A DNA stretch of 64,000 nucleotides, taken from assembly GCA_022702705.1 (NCBI GenBank), contig CM040430.1, forward strand, positions 14,579,310 to 14,643,309, given 5' to 3'. A model generated the notes under the pieces. It saw only the letters and a list, made by a program, of their open reading frames with translations, had not been told where the DNA came from and searched no databases. This DNA is from Papilionanthe hookeriana x Papilionanthe teres. Lineage: Eukaryota; Streptophyta; Magnoliopsida; Asparagales; Orchidaceae. Every line of letters starts with the position of its first letter. The stretch's first letter is position 1. Positions 1-11,617 of this stretch are shown one piece after another. The position numbers and the translations under genes were made by a program.

Positions 1-800
1 TATTTTCTCACTTAAGTGACGCGACGCTAACTCATCCGACAGTGGCTCTGAAGATACATGCGACACATTCCTATTTGACGCCGCCCTCCAGGTCATCATG
101 CGCTTTATGTCTCTGAGGTCTGTCCGACGCAATCTCAGCCATCCGTCCATTACAAGCTTGATCCAACGACGCTCCTTCATCGTCTTCGACTGGTTCATCC
201 CGAGAGCCGTCCACCGTCTAGTCTCAAGAACTCAAGCTAGACTCAACCAAATCGCACGGGGTTTGTTTCTATGGAACCTAGACGAACCTATCTATACGGT
301 TAACCTAGCCTGAAATCAACTCAACATGCATGGAGGATCAAAAATGGCTTGGGATGAAGGTGAAGTTCAATACCTTTGTCTGAGAGGAGAAGCCTCAATC
401 AGATGGTTGTAGCGGCTTCGATTGGACCTAACGGGCCTCTAGATGAAGCCTTTGGTCATGGTGAAGTGTTTATACCCAAGTTCGATCAGGCTTGATTTCG
501 GGTGCTAAATAAAGTCTGGTATAGGGGCTCTCTGTGATGGGGCTTTGATAGGAGAACTTCTTCTTTTGCTCTGGTGATGGTGTAGAGCGAGTTGGTTTGG
601 GGTTTTAGGCAGTGGGGAGGTGCAATTGAAATTGTCCTGGTTTCGGTTGGAATTTCAGTGGGAAAATTGGCTCTGGACAGTGGGGATTAGGGCTGGAGGA
701 TGGTGGGCTTGCACTCAGGAGGTCTCAAAGAGCTCTGGAAACAATTTGGCAGGCTTTCCTTAAGAAAATTTCAACACCCCCATTTGATCGTGAAAGATAG

Positions 801-808
801 CTTTTATA
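801..808 (-). promoter_or_regulatory. TATA-like box in L3
   Basis: The minus strand reads CTATAAAAGC, about 2.0 kb from the unit terminus. In L1 and L2 a TATTTAAA box lies about 2.36 kb from the terminus, so a core-promoter-like box sits in a similar place in all three copies. The role as LTR promoter is inferred. Confidence 0.4.
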
Positions 809-1189
809 GCTATGACCATTGGGCTGAGCTCAGGGCTTGAATATTGGTGGAATCAACTGCTTAGGTGGAAGGTAACAAGGCACAAGTGACCAATCAGAGT
901 TGGACAGCTTGGGGGGTGAGTTTGGGTTCAAATGGGGAGGAGGTGTTTCTCGATTTGGGTTCCTCCAGCGATAAGGCCGATCGGCCAGTCTAGGGATGTG
1001 GCCAGATGTCAGGTTTCCAAGTGGGCATGCCATCATGGTGATGAGCTTAAGTGGTTAAGTGTTATTTATAAATCCTTCTTAGATTTTTTTCTATTTAAAT
1101 AAGGGAATCCCCTAATTTGTGGGACCCTTGGTGCATGGATCCACTAGGGTGGTCTGATAGATCTAGCTCAGTCCCTAGGCTCCCAAGGC

Positions 1190-2330
1190 TGGCTATGGTG
1201 AGCTTGGTTTGGTCACATTTGGTTTAATTTTGCTACATTGGGTCATGGGTTCAATTTGGGTCACATGGGTTCAAGTTGGGCTAAGTTGGGTTCAAACTTG
1301 GCTTAGGTCCAATTGATTGTTCAAAATGGTGTGTATGATTTCTATAAAGAGTTTAGAAAAGGATTGGGGTAATTTTGAGTTGAATTGGGAGGTGGATTTG
1401 GAGAAATTTGGATATTTGGTTAATTTTGGGACATTTGGGTTAGCTTGGGTTTGGGTTAGGCTAGAATTGGGTCATGGCTCAATTGATGGTTCCAAATGGT
1501 CTATGGAGATGCTATAAAGAGTTCCCAATATTAATTGGGTGTAGATTTTGGGATTAGGACATTCAATTTGGTGTATTTTGGACATGTGACACATTTGGAG
1601 CAAATTTAAGGATTTTGAATTTGGTTAGACTTGAGTGAGGTTTGGGCTCAAATTTAGGGCAATTGATGGTTCAATTTTGTTTATGGGAATGTCATGAAGA
1701 GTTTAGAATTCAAAATTAGGGAAATTGACTTGGCTATGAGGTTCAATTTGGAGAATTGTGCCATAAGGTCAAAATTGGGCCTTTTTGGTTTGGGTTGAAA
1801 TTGAGCATGCAATTGGGTCATTTTGGACTTGGATTTGGTTTCAATTGGGATTGGGGATGATGAATTTCGGTTTAGAATTGAAATTGGGCAAGATTGAGGT
1901 CAATTGGGTGGACATTGGGGCGTGATTTAGGCATTTTGGACCTTAAGGGGCAATTAGAGGATTTTGGTCAAATTGGGCTAATTTGGTCAAATTGGGTCAA
2001 TGTGATGATTCCAAATTGAAATTGGGAATATTTGGAAGATTTTGGAAATTTTTGGAATTTTTGGAAATTTTGAGCAAGGAGGGGCATTTTGGCAATTTTG
2101 GGGATTTTGAGGGTATTTTAGGGATTTTGGTAAATTTGAGGTGTTTTGGGTATTTTGAGTGGAGAGGAATATTTTGGGATGAGTTTTGAGGGATTTTGGT
2201 AGTTTTGGTTGATTTTGGGAATTTTGGGCAAAATTGGGGTTTTATGGGTAATTTGGTCATTTTGTAAAGTTTTAGGGGTAAAGGGGTCAAAAGTTTAGAT
2301 TTTTGGTACAATTGGGGTTGAAAGGGATTG
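1190..2330 (-). repeat. Strand-skewed TTGGG/CCCAA-rich zone of L3
   Basis: Plus-strand DNA here is packed with TTGGG, TTTTGG and GGGTTA-like words and has very little C. The equivalent zones of L1 and L2 show the complement. It is not a clean tandem array. ORFs on both strands across this zone are compositional artefacts. Confidence 0.7.
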
Positions 2331-2802
2331 ATAACCCATTTGAGCCATGGACCAAGGGAATTCCCCATTTGGATCCTCCATGTACTGGTACTAACCAAAC
2401 TCTAGCCTGGGGCTAAGAGCTTGGGGAAACCACCCACATGAGTTTCCAAAGAAGTAGGGGATCAAGTGTGGAGAAGTTTGGTTTAGGGTTGTGAGGTAGT
2501 GTGTGAGAGTGTGATGTGTAAGTGTGTGTGAGTCTCACCCAAACCACCCAGGGTAAGTCCTAAGGCTTGACCATCCTATATGGAACTCCCCTTGAGCTTC
2601 CTAATGCTTGGTTTCATCCTCCTAAACATTTAGAGGTTAGACTTTAAGCATTTGAAAACTTTAAGTGAAGCAAAAAAGTGTTTTGATTTTCTATGGGGTG
2701 AGGATTCCATTGCTAGACTTCTAAGATAGTCACTAGGAAAGTTCTATGGCTAGACCCTAGGCTATTCTAAAAGACTAGACCTAAAAAAAAGTGAGGTCAA
2801 CA

Positions 2803-3032
2803 ACTACAAACACTGTTGTTGATGTTTTGGTCCATGAGGCAATCACTGCCTTAGAGTCTGAATGGTTAATACAAAATGCTCATAAAAAGAAGAAGAATAG
2901 TATAAGGAAGAATGAACTCTTACATTTACTGGAAGGTAATATTATACAAGAGGTTAGATCATATTCTGATGGGGGACATGTGTGCAATCCTTCTAGATCC
3001 TTTAGGAGGGCTGGCTTACCTCATCATATTTA
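2803..3032 (+). pseudogene. LINE ORF1 C-terminal remnant
   Basis: An 80-codon open stretch (ATG at 2791, the first codons lying in the L3 terminus) ends at 3033, just before the endonuclease remnant. Its tail (HVCNPSRSFRRAG) lies where the C-terminus of a plant L1 ORF1 nucleic-acid-binding protein is expected. No zinc knuckle is visible. The upstream part of ORF1 is missing, cut off by the L3 terminus at 2802. The assignment rests mainly on position directly upstream of ORF2. Confidence 0.45.
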
Positions 3033-3990
3033 ATGTCATGATTTGGAATATTAGGGAGTGGCTGACCCATTCTCCCTTAATAGAATAAAGCTTCTTTGCA
3101 GGGGCCATGAGCTTCAATTTTTTTGCTTTATTGGAACCTCTTGTCTTCGTTAACAAGGACATGATCCTTAGGAAGTTTAAGTCCCATCAACATTATTGTA
3201 ATAAATACAACAAAATTTGGCTATTTTGAAAGGACAATATTGAACTTACTATTGTTGAAGATGATGTGCAATTTGTTATGATCAAATTTTTGTTTGATGA
3301 CTTTCATAGTTGGGCCACTTTTATCTATGCTAGCTCCTTGCTGCAAGATGAACACTTGCTTTGGAATCAACTTTCTCATATGGGGGAGGTTATTGCAAAT
3401 AACTGGTTTGTTGGAGGGGACTTGAACATGATTATGAAACCTGATGAATGAAGGGGGGGGGTGGTAAATTTAATACCATTCTTATTAATACCTTTTGTGA
3501 TAAAATCAACGAAGCTGGGTTTTTTTTATTTGGGCTACTCTGGCTCACCTTACACTTGGAGAAGAGGTCATCTCTTTCAAAGGCTGGATAGATATCTTGG
3601 CAACCATCACTTCCTCAATTATTTCTCTATCTCTAAAGTACAACATTTAAGTCATTCTACCTCTGATCACAACTCTATTTTACTCACTTTTGCTCTCACC
3701 AACACTCCTCCAACCTACAAATTTAAGTTTCTTAATGTGTGGTCTTCTCATGGTAATTTTTTGAGTTTTGTGAAACAGGCCTAAAACTTTGAGAGAGCTG
3801 GCACTCCCTGGTATATTCTCTGGCCACTTCATAAAAAGGTGGCTAAACATCTGAAACTGTGGAACTACCGAGTTTTTGGTAATGTCCACACCAAAGTACT
3901 TGATGCTCAAAAGATTGTTGATTCCCTAGAAGCGGGTGATTTCTAACTCACCCTTTGTAGAAGAGGTTGCTATTGCTCATACCTATTTGC
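3033..3990 (+). pseudogene. LINE ORF2 endonuclease (APE-like) remnant
   Basis: In pieces across frames this matches the start of plant L1 ORF2: an N-terminal 'WNIRG' equivalent near 3047, a 'NWFVGGDLNMI' block near 3400-3430 (the catalytic GDFN region), 'GYSGSPYTWRRG' near 3530-3565, and 'LDRYLGN...STSDHNSILLTF' near 3580-3690 carrying the S-D-H catalytic triplet. This domain nicks target DNA before reverse transcription. Several stops and frameshifts, plus a G run at 3452-3460, break the frame. It is one ORF2 with the downstream reverse transcriptase. Confidence 0.8.
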
Positions 3991-4229
3991 TTGAAGTAAT
4001 TTCCCAGGAAGAAGATTTTGTGCAACAAAAAGCTCATGAAACCTATTTCACTAATGCTGATCGTAACTCTAAATATGTTCATGTCTCCATCAAACATAGA
4101 AGAAATATCAATACTATTAAGTAAATCAAGACTAATGTTGCGACTGTCATCACTGATCAAGAGCAGTGCTTTATTTCACTGATATTTTTGGTATTACTCC
4201 ACAGGTTGCCCCCATTGAGTCACATCTTT

Positions 4230-5560
4230 TTTATGGTGAAAGGAGTACACTACAGCTTTGAAATTAGCTGAGATCCCCTCTAAGCATGATATTTTTATGG
4301 TTTTTAAAGAAATTAATCCTAATAAGGACCCTGGGCCGGATGGTTTTGCATCTATGTTCTATGTAAACTGCTGGGATATTATCAAACGTGAAGTTACACT
4401 TTCCATTCAAAGTTTCTTCCATGGAGATAATCCACAAAAATATTTATCTTCTTCTCTCTTTGTGCTTATCCTCAAAGGTAATGATAAGTGCTCTTGGGAT
4501 AATTTTTGTCCTATCTCACTCACTACTGTTATTTCCAAAGTCATCAGTACATTATTAGTGTCTCGTCTAGAACCTCACCTCTCCACACTCATATCACCAC
4601 AACAGTCTGCTTTTATTAAAGGCAGGGAAGTTGCTGATAATATTCTTCTGGCTTAAGAAATGGTGGAAGAGTTGGATAAGAAATGTAGGGGAGCCAACAT
4701 GTTTTTAAGCTTGATATCAAAAAAGATTTTGACATTGTTAGTTAGGACTTTATTATAAATATGCTTAGAGCTAGAGGGTTATAGTCTCATTTCTGTAATC
4801 TTATTCAAAGTTGGTTGGAGAATAATTATTACAGTGTGCTTGTGAATGAAAAATCTTATGGTTTCTTGTCTGCTCAAAGAGGTATCAGACAAACTGATTC
4901 TCTTTCCCCTACAATCTTCATTTTGGCTTTTGATTTTCTATCTAGAATGCTTAATAATTTACATGAGCATCATCCTCATATGCAATTTCAACATAAATCC
5001 AAGGTGGTTGTTAGCCACTTAGCTTATACTGATGATGTCATACTTTTTACTAAAGCTACTATGTCTAATATTAAGAAGACTATGCATACCTTGGATATTT
5101 GTCAAACTACTTCTGGCCTTCAGCTCAATAATACTAAATGTCAGCTATACTTTGGGAAGTCTGTTAAAAACAATCTTATACATTAGGCTACCTCATATAC
5201 GGCTTGCACCACTGCTTCTTTACCTTTTAAGTACCATGGTGTCAAGATTCTTAGAGGTAGGAGGAAGAAGACTCAATTCGACTCTGTTGTTGATAAAATC
5301 AATTCTAGAATTTTTGATTGGAGAAATATTTTCTTATCTCGTTTGACATTACTTAAAATTTTTATTCATATTCTTCCTCTTTATGCTTTGTAAGTAATCA
5401 ATCTTGAAAAGAGCACAATAACAATACTTGAGTTGATATTTAATAGATTCCTTTTGTCTAGTAAGGGGAAGAGGAAGATTTGGACAACCTGGTCTAAAAC
5501 TTGTGCGCCTACCTCTGCAGGTGGTTTGGGTTTTAAAAATTAGCTGTGGTATACATTTCA
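4230..5560 (+). pseudogene. LINE ORF2 reverse transcriptase remnant
   Basis: The non-LTR reverse transcriptase signature is clear. 'NPNKDPGPDGF' lies near 4315-4350, 'PISLTTVISKVIS' near 4510-4550, and 'QQSAFIKGREVADNILLA' near 4600-4655. The active-site block 'AYTDDVILF' (YTDD, a variant of the common FADD) is near 5021-5047, followed by a thumb region to about 5400. In-frame stops occur after 4656 and around 4690-4800, and frames shift near 4700 and 5190, so no full-length protein can be made. It belongs to the L1-type LINE spanning 2803-6886. Confidence 0.9.
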
Positions 5561-6420
5561 TTCTTGTAATTCTCTTTGGACTAATTTTATGCATCATAAA
5601 TACTGCACACATCAACACCCTTCTTTAGTCTTCTGGAAGTTTGATGAGTCCAAAATATGGAAATCACTCCTCAAAGCAAGGCAAGTGGCTAATCAATTCA
5701 TTTATTGGGATCTGGGGGAAGGGCAAGTCTCCTTTTGGTATAAGCAGTGGTGTCCCAGCAAATTTTCTAATTTTCCTTCTCAAACATATGATCATGAACT
5801 TATGGTTTCTAACTGTTGGACTTATAGGAATTGGGATATATCTAAATTAAGGAGTATTGTGGGGGATAATGCTTCACAAATTGCTACAACTCCAATTGCT
5901 TGGCACAAAAAGGACTTTCCACTTTGGAAAATGACTTCTATGATCTCTATTACTAAAATGATTTATAAGAACCTGCACTCCTTCACTAATTGGCAATGGG
6001 GAAAATTAATTTGGCAGAACTTCATCCCTCCGTCTATTTCATTTTTCTTATGGAGATTTTTCTTCTCCCTGTTGTCCCTTGATGTCATTCTTAAGTTGAA
6101 AGGTTACGTTTAGCTTCTCAATGTTACTTATGTCATAGAGCAGAGGAAACTCTATACACTTATTTTATGAATGTACCTACTCTAGACAAGTTTGGGAGGA
6201 GGTGGGGAAGTACTTTGGGGTTATTTGGCCCCATTTGCCTTCTATAAAGGCATATCTAAAGGTGTGGAGATTTTCTGATATCCAGGATCACAAACTGGAT
6301 TATTTCCCTCAAATAGTTCTTTGGTTTATATGGCCAGCTCGTAACATTTTTAAACATGCTTGCACTCCTTCCACTCCCCCTATCACTATTACTTATATTT
6401 TGTCACATTAATTTAAAGCC
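5560..6420 (+). pseudogene. LINE ORF2 zinc-binding (zf-RVT) region remnant
   Basis: Two open stretches (5589-6113 and 6202-6411) carry the pattern of the plant reverse-transcriptase zinc-binding region downstream of RT: 'FWYKQWCPSKF' near 5730, 'KLIWQNFIPPSISFFLWRF' near 6003-6060, and a frameshifted CxxC-type tail around 6110-6180. 'VLWFIWPARNIFKHA' follows near 6320. This links RT to RNase H in plant L1 ORF2. The frame is broken at 6114 and about 6200. Confidence 0.8.
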
Positions 6421-6429
6421 ACAAGATGT

Positions 6430-6886
6430 TAGGCTGCTCTCCCTCACCATGTCCTATCAAGGGGCCAATTTTGGTGAGGTGGCAACCACCTCTCACTAGT
6501 TGGATCAAGGCTAATGTTGATGGTAGCTGGCATTCCCATGATACTGATGTTGGAGGAGTTTTAAGAAATTCCTTGGGTACTGCCTTATGCTATTCTGCTT
6601 CTCCTATTAATGCAGCTGACTGTTTTGAGACTGAATGCTGGATGATTTTTCTGGCAGTGCAACTTGATGTCATCTTTCAATATACTAACATTATTATCGA
6701 AATTGATTCATCTATTATTTTTAAGATTATGGCTAATGACAGAGCCTTGTGGGGACTTTTAACAGAATATGAAACTTAATTTATACTCATCATCTTAATT
6801 TTAAAATGAGTTTCTGTTACAGGGAAGGGTATGAGCCTGCTGACTGGTTGGTTAAGCGATTCTTTCATGGTAGCATTGTTGGTATG
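6430..6886 (+). pseudogene. LINE ORF2 RNase H remnant
   Basis: Reading 'WIKANVDGSW' near 6500 gives the first catalytic Asp region of plant LINE RNase H. 'GGVLRNSLG' follows, then 'INAADCFETECWMIFLAVQL' with the conserved Glu, and 'IIIEIDSSIIFKIM' with the second Asp region (6690-6730). After a frameshift near 6780, 'YREGYEPADWLVKRF' gives the C-terminal His/Asp block near 6820-6860. Coding similarity stops at 6886, exactly where the LTR of element A begins, so A interrupted this LINE. Confidence 0.85.
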
Positions 6887-7694
6887 TGATCCCCTTGATA
6901 TTTGTGCTTACATTTTATATATGAATTGATAGTTCTCTTTAATTAAATCTCTTTCTTTACAATGACGCCAAAAACATGATGTCAATGTAAATAAGAGATT
7001 TGAATGATATTTTTAAATGGGATACTATGTAAGTATATGTATCGTTATCATATATGACTTTCTGATTAAGCCTCGAGATATCGATCCCACAGGGAAAGTG
7101 TTAAACAAAGAAAATAGAAAAATATCTTTTACATTTTAAGAAAGACCTTATTCAAACTAAAGATAAAATTCTAGGAAAGAAAATTTAATTCTTTTTATTA
7201 ATTTTTATAATTTGAAATGAAAGTAAACAACAACTTTAAGTAAAATTTTATAAGATGTAAGCAAATGTAAATAAAATATCTTTTTCCTTTTTATGAATCA
7301 GTAAAAAGTCATGAAAATTATTGTTATGAAAGTATCTAAAATGTGTTGTGCCAAATATGAGAATTATATTCTTTACCTTTACTAGAGATGCTATAAAGAA
7401 CTTAGATTAATCTATTGTTTTATAAATCTTGAAGATGGGTTAGGCAGGAAATATACTAGCTCTCACTCTATAGTTTCCTCTATTCTCTCCACCTGGGGGC
7501 TAACATCTCGTATCAAAACATAAAATAATAATTAAATTGGGGGCTTTAGCTTGTCACTATATAGTCCTCTAATTCTACACCCATCAAAGTATATCTCCCT
7601 ATTTATTTGCACTCAACCATATAGATTACATTCTCACCCATATAATCTAATGTGATTCTTTCCAATTGTTGACTGAGACAATACCATACCAGTT

Positions 7695-7754
7695 CTTACA
7701 GATTCTCACAACATATTTTAACATCTTACAGATTCTCACAACATATTTTAACAT
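7695..7754. repeat. Exact 30-bp tandem duplication inside the A 3' LTR
   Basis: Two identical adjacent 30-bp units (7695-7724 and 7725-7754) start 'cttacagattctcacaacat'. The partner LTR near 20965 has a single, slightly diverged unit, so the duplication arose after insertion. Confidence 0.9.
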
Positions 7755-8459
7755 CTTAATTGGCCAAATCAAGAAGTAAATAAAGTGCAATGTTTTGAAT
7801 CATCACAACTTCTTCCAACATTGAAATCATATACTTACACAACATATTTCCATAACTTTATTACTTCGTCATATTAAGAAAAAAGATAAAGAAAACTACT
7901 CAGAATTCATGGAGAAAATACAATCACAACTTAGTTTAAAATTAAAAATCATAGTGAAAACACAAGAAGTCTTAATTAAAAACCAAATGTAATAACAAAG
8001 ATAAAAAATTATCTGAAAATCCTCTCTACCAAACTCTTGAAGTTCCTTTGAAAACTTTACTTTCCCTTACAAGACTCCTTAGAGGTTGGCGCCCAACTCT
8101 GAGGACTCCAATTTTCTAATATAATCCTAATATAAACTATAATAAAGTAAAGTAAAAATGGTGAAGTGGAGTGGTGTGTTTCTAAAATAACTTTCTTACA
8201 CAATAAACATAAACCACACTCTCCAAAATCAACCACTTTTCTGATATATAAGTCCTGTTTTTATACTTTTCCAACAGGGGCCTTTGTATCTCTTCAAAAT
8301 GTGTCCAGATTCATTGAATACTCCAAGAGATGCATCCATTCAAGCGTAATTTAAATTAATTTTGGCGCCAATAGGGAGTTACTCACGTTCTCACCAAGAG
8401 ATGCCTCAAATACCTATTCAAAATGGCGCCAAAATTTAAATAAATCTTCTTTTGTAACT

Positions 8460-8580
8460 GCCACACGTAAGCGCGAGGTCCTGGCGTTTAGTCGCAGGTC
8501 TTCTGACATGTAAGCTCCAGATCTGGTGCATAGCTGCGGGGCTCTCGCGCGTAAGCGCTGGTTCCGGCGCTTAGCCACCA
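8460..8580 (-). repeat. GC-rich 'taagcgc / ggcgctta' motif cluster in A LTR U3
   Basis: In an AT-rich LTR, short CpG-containing inverted words recur: 'cgtaagcgcgagg', 'tggcgtttagtcgcagg', 'cgcgcgtaagcgctgg', 'ccggcgcttagccacc'. The same word family recurs upstream of both 3' ORFs of element A and in element B. Confidence 0.75.
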
Positions 8581-8765
8581 AGATCAATTTTGCTCCTTTC
8601 ATCATTTTTGCTCCAATTTTGATACTTTTTCACTCCTTTCATCACATTTATCCATTTAATCATACATGCAAGAAAAATACACAAAATATATTCCATTAAA
8701 GTGCAATATCATAAAGAATATGTATTAAAATGTGTATAAAAATACTATATATTTTAGGTGTATCA

Positions 8766-8784
8766 AAATCCCCAAACTTGAAAT
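8766..8784 (-). other. Polypurine tract of element A
   Basis: The minus strand reads 'caagtttggggatttt' directly before the LTR terminus TGATAC, the expected place for plus-strand DNA priming. Element B has the equivalent 'gaagtttgggacattt' at 55685. Confidence 0.75.
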
Positions 8785-10259
8785 GTTACTTGTCCTCAAG
8801 TGAAACTCTAATCATATAAAATCATACAAGTAAATTATGTGATGAGTTTCTAAAATTTTGTTCTAGAAATGTAGTAGTCCAATTTAGAAAAAATTTAGTA
8901 AATGAGACCAATTTAAAGTTTAAAAATCTCTTAACTAAAGATTAATGAAAAATATTAGTTCCTATCTAATTCAGAAATACTTGTAGATTTTTTTTAAAAT
9001 ATAGGTCTTTGGCATTTTATTTTCTTTACTTAAAAATATTTACCAAAAACAATTATACTAACTATATTATATTCATAAGCTTCAAGATTTTCTCAAATCT
9101 TATACTCTAAGAAGATCAGGTGTGGAACCAATTTTTGATTAGGTCCTTAAATCCTCAAGCTTCTTCCTTTTTACAAACTCTTTTTCATTTTTCTTTTCTT
9201 CTTTTTTTATTTTTTATTTTTATAAGGCAAGGATTACTATTTATGGATAGGCATTTAATAATTTTGAATTCCACCATGCCTTTCCTAAAGCATAAGGTAC
9301 ATATATATCTTTAACTTAGAAATATAATAATAATTTTGAAAATTAATTTCAATAAATGAAATTTAGATATCAAAAATAAAAGTTTAATCCTTCTATTTTC
9401 CAAAAATACAACTTTCCTACTAAAGATAGTTACAAAATATTTATCATTTCTTCACTAAGAAATTTTTAACTTTAAAATTTTCATCCTTACTATAGATTTT
9501 AACTAAATTTTCTTACTCATTTCTATATTCAAAATTTTATTTCCCTAATATAACTTCATACACTTAATTATTTTTAAATCAAAATTAAATTTTATTTATA
9601 GTATATTTAGAACAAATAAAATTTAAGTTTTTGAAAATTATTTTTCATTCCTTACAAACTTTAAAGTTTTTATTATGATAAAACATTTAAGCATAGTAAA
9701 AAGATACATGGGTAAGAATTGAAAACTATAAGTATCATGCTTGCATAAATTTTTATATCATAAATATGCAGGTATAAAAATTAAAAACATGAATGAAAAT
9801 ATCTAGATTGAATTTTTAACTTCTCATTTTTATAGAAATTCAAAAGACTTCATAAGTAGTGGAGGAAATAAAAGCAAATTCACACAAACTTAAACAAAAA
9901 TCCATAACTAAAACATATGGTAGTAAATTGAAAATTTAAGCATAAAATTTATATAGTGGATTTATATAGTGTCTTAAACTTTCTAAACAAGTTTTGGAAT
10001 AAATTCTAAACTAACAATAAAATACACTACAAATTCACTAACACAATTACTAGCACAAACATTCATATTACATATCACATACGTATAGCATCCACAGCTA
10101 ACATAAAATCAAACTAAAGTAGCTTAACAACTATTACAACAGTCAGAAAGACATAGTATAGTCCTCTTAACAACCACAAATAAAAATAAACAACACAACA
10201 AAATAAAAAGCTCACACAAACATCACATAACATAACATAATACAAATAAAATATCAATC
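8785..10259 (-). other. AT-rich 3' untranslated stretch of element A
   Basis: Between the ORFb stop and the polypurine tract lies very AT-rich DNA with no credible ORF on either strand. The same position in element B (54437-55684) is similar in composition and length, so this looks like a genuine non-coding 3' region and not an insertion. Confidence 0.65.
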
Positions 10260-11406
10260 CTAATCATCATGTTCTTCCTCATCATCATCCCCTTCATTCT
10301 AGGTACAGGGAGGCACATATGGGGTAAATTGTGGATGAGTATGAAACACAACGCTAAAATCACCTTTGATCAATTTATCCATGCAACTGTGGTAATTCAT
10401 CTCATACTCACTTTGTCTTTGAAGATAATCCCCAATATGATCTATTTTCCCTTCTATATCATGAACTTGATTCGCAGTGTAATTGATATTGTCTTTCATT
10501 TTATTTAATAGTTCAGTCAGCGAATCAGAAAGCTGACCTGAAGAGCTTGAGATGTGTAAGCACGAGATGTAGATGCGGCAGAAGTAGATGCACTGGATGC
10601 CCTAGAGAATCCTCCTCTCCAGCCAAAAAGTGAGCGCTCAACATATATTTTCACATTTGCACTAGTAATAGGCTTCAGAGGCTGAAGAACCTCCTCCCAA
10701 TTCTCAGATCTAACACCAGCCCTCTCACACATTGAGTGTATAAGAGAAGCTTATCCCATACCTGCAGTGGTGGCAGCTCTGGTAGACATCCAAATACAAT
10801 CATAAATAATCTTCCCAATGTCTATCACTTTCCCCTACTAAATACATTAATTTAAAGTGGCTCTTTCTCTCGTCACCTCATTCAGATGATTGGTAGGAAG
10901 CAATTTGGATGATACGAAATAATGCTAGGATTTGGAGGTGGCATTCAACTTTGAAGCAGGAAAGTTTACTCTTCTTTCATTAGTGATTTTCCATAATCCC
11001 CTCCCATCAATCAAAACAGAAATAATTTCATCCAATTCTTCCTCCGTAGGATTATAATTCTAATAGAAACAAAATGTATTTAGCGGCAGTAGATAAAATT
11101 TGTTTATTACCTTGGAAGTAAAATGTACCGATTATCCTCGTACCAAAATAAAGTTTTCTTCTAACTCTAGGAGGTTTGCATAGAACCCCTTACAATAGAA
11201 GTAACTGCTATGGCAGTGAAACAACAGAATCTATCCCAAAGGCGTATTACGATCATATCTTCTATTACTCTGCCTGATTTATCAAATCCTCACTCTTGAA
11301 TCAGTTTACGTGAATGTAAGGCTTGATTGTAATGATCTTGAGCTTTAGAACTAAAAAACTTATCAAAATCAAAAGTGGCTCTTGCTTTGCTCCTCTTTGA
11401 TGCCAT
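10260..11406 (-). pseudogene. Element A ORFb: putative plant transposon protein-like, degraded
   Basis: On the minus strand from ATG at 11406, translation opens 'MASKRSKARATFDFDKFFS', typical of the putative plant transposon protein family found in Athila-like elements. Further traces are 'RVIEDMIVIRLWDRFCCF' near 11250, and 'WEEVLQPLKPITSANVKIY' near 10640-10690, which matches the 'LLHPLKPI' block of element B's ORFb. A Ser/Ala/Thr-rich linker and a coiled-coil-like part follow, ending in an acidic tail (DDDEEEHDD) with a stop at 10260. Stops and frameshifts break the middle. The function is unknown; it is often placed where an env-like gene would be, but I see no signal peptide or membrane anchor. 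Confidence 0.7.
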
Positions 11407-11408
11407 TT

Positions 11409-11617
11409 CTAAAATTTGCATAAAAATTACCATAAATTCCATTTTTAACTCAAAATCGCTAAACTCAACTCCTAAAGTCTTAAACCACTAAATCGAAGTA
11501 ATTTCAAAAGCTTTTTCTCAAATTTTCACCATGAATAGTGATTTTCTAATTTCTCCAAAATGCACTCAAACTATATGGTGAAAATAAAAAATTTCTACAT
11601 AGGAGTAGTGCTCTTAC
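11409..11617 (-). other. Possible intron just upstream of element A ORFb
   Basis: On the minus strand a donor 'GAG|GTAAGAG' lies at 11617 and an acceptor 'CAAATTTTAG|AAATGG' at 11409, two bases before the ATG. The interval is 209 nt and AT-rich, and element B has the same layout (53109-53310). This is a sequence prediction only. Confidence 0.45.

Larger units (their letters stand above)
1..2802 (-). mobile_element. Giant LTR-like unit, copy L3 (partial, reverse orientation)
   Basis: Read on the minus strand from 2802, this begins TGTTGACCTCA, the same terminus as the units at 22244 and 34198, and follows them in order. A leader with 'TCTAGCC' and 'GACTATCTTAGA' blocks comes first, then a long C/A-rich zone (seen here as TTGGG-rich plus-strand DNA, 1190-2330), then a TATA-like box, then a GC-richer block at 1-300 sharing 'gtggacggctctcggg'. 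It is clearly more diverged than L1 is from L2 and runs off the left edge. The first base after its terminus, 2803, is inside LINE ORF1, so the unit probably inserted into that LINE. No credible ORF is present; the short ORFs here are low-complexity. Confidence 0.8.
6887..8765 (-). mobile_element. 3' LTR of Athila-type element A
   Basis: On the plus strand it starts TGATCCCCTTG and ends GTGTATCA (TG...CA). It matches the partial LTR from 20157, sharing for example 'gcctcgagatatcgatcccaca'. Orientation is minus because the element's coding traces are minus and a polypurine tract abuts it at 8766. It contains a PBS-like relic near 6958-6983, an exact 30-bp tandem duplication at 7695-7754, and a GC-rich motif cluster at 8460-8580 in the U3. 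The left flank is LINE RNase H; the target duplication cannot be tested because the other LTR is truncated. Confidence 0.9.

Noticed and set aside
98..313. 71-codon ORF at the left edge
   Set aside because: Homologous to the non-coding CpG-type block of L1/L2; frame not shared.
1997..2398. 133-codon minus-strand ORF in L3
   Set aside because: Lys/Pro/Asn-rich translation of a TTGGG-skewed non-coding zone; the matching zones of L1 and L2 do not keep this frame.
10299..10732. A possible envelope protein in element A (env-like position)
   Set aside because: No signal peptide, membrane anchor or cleavage site visible; the sequence fits the plant transposon protein family instead.
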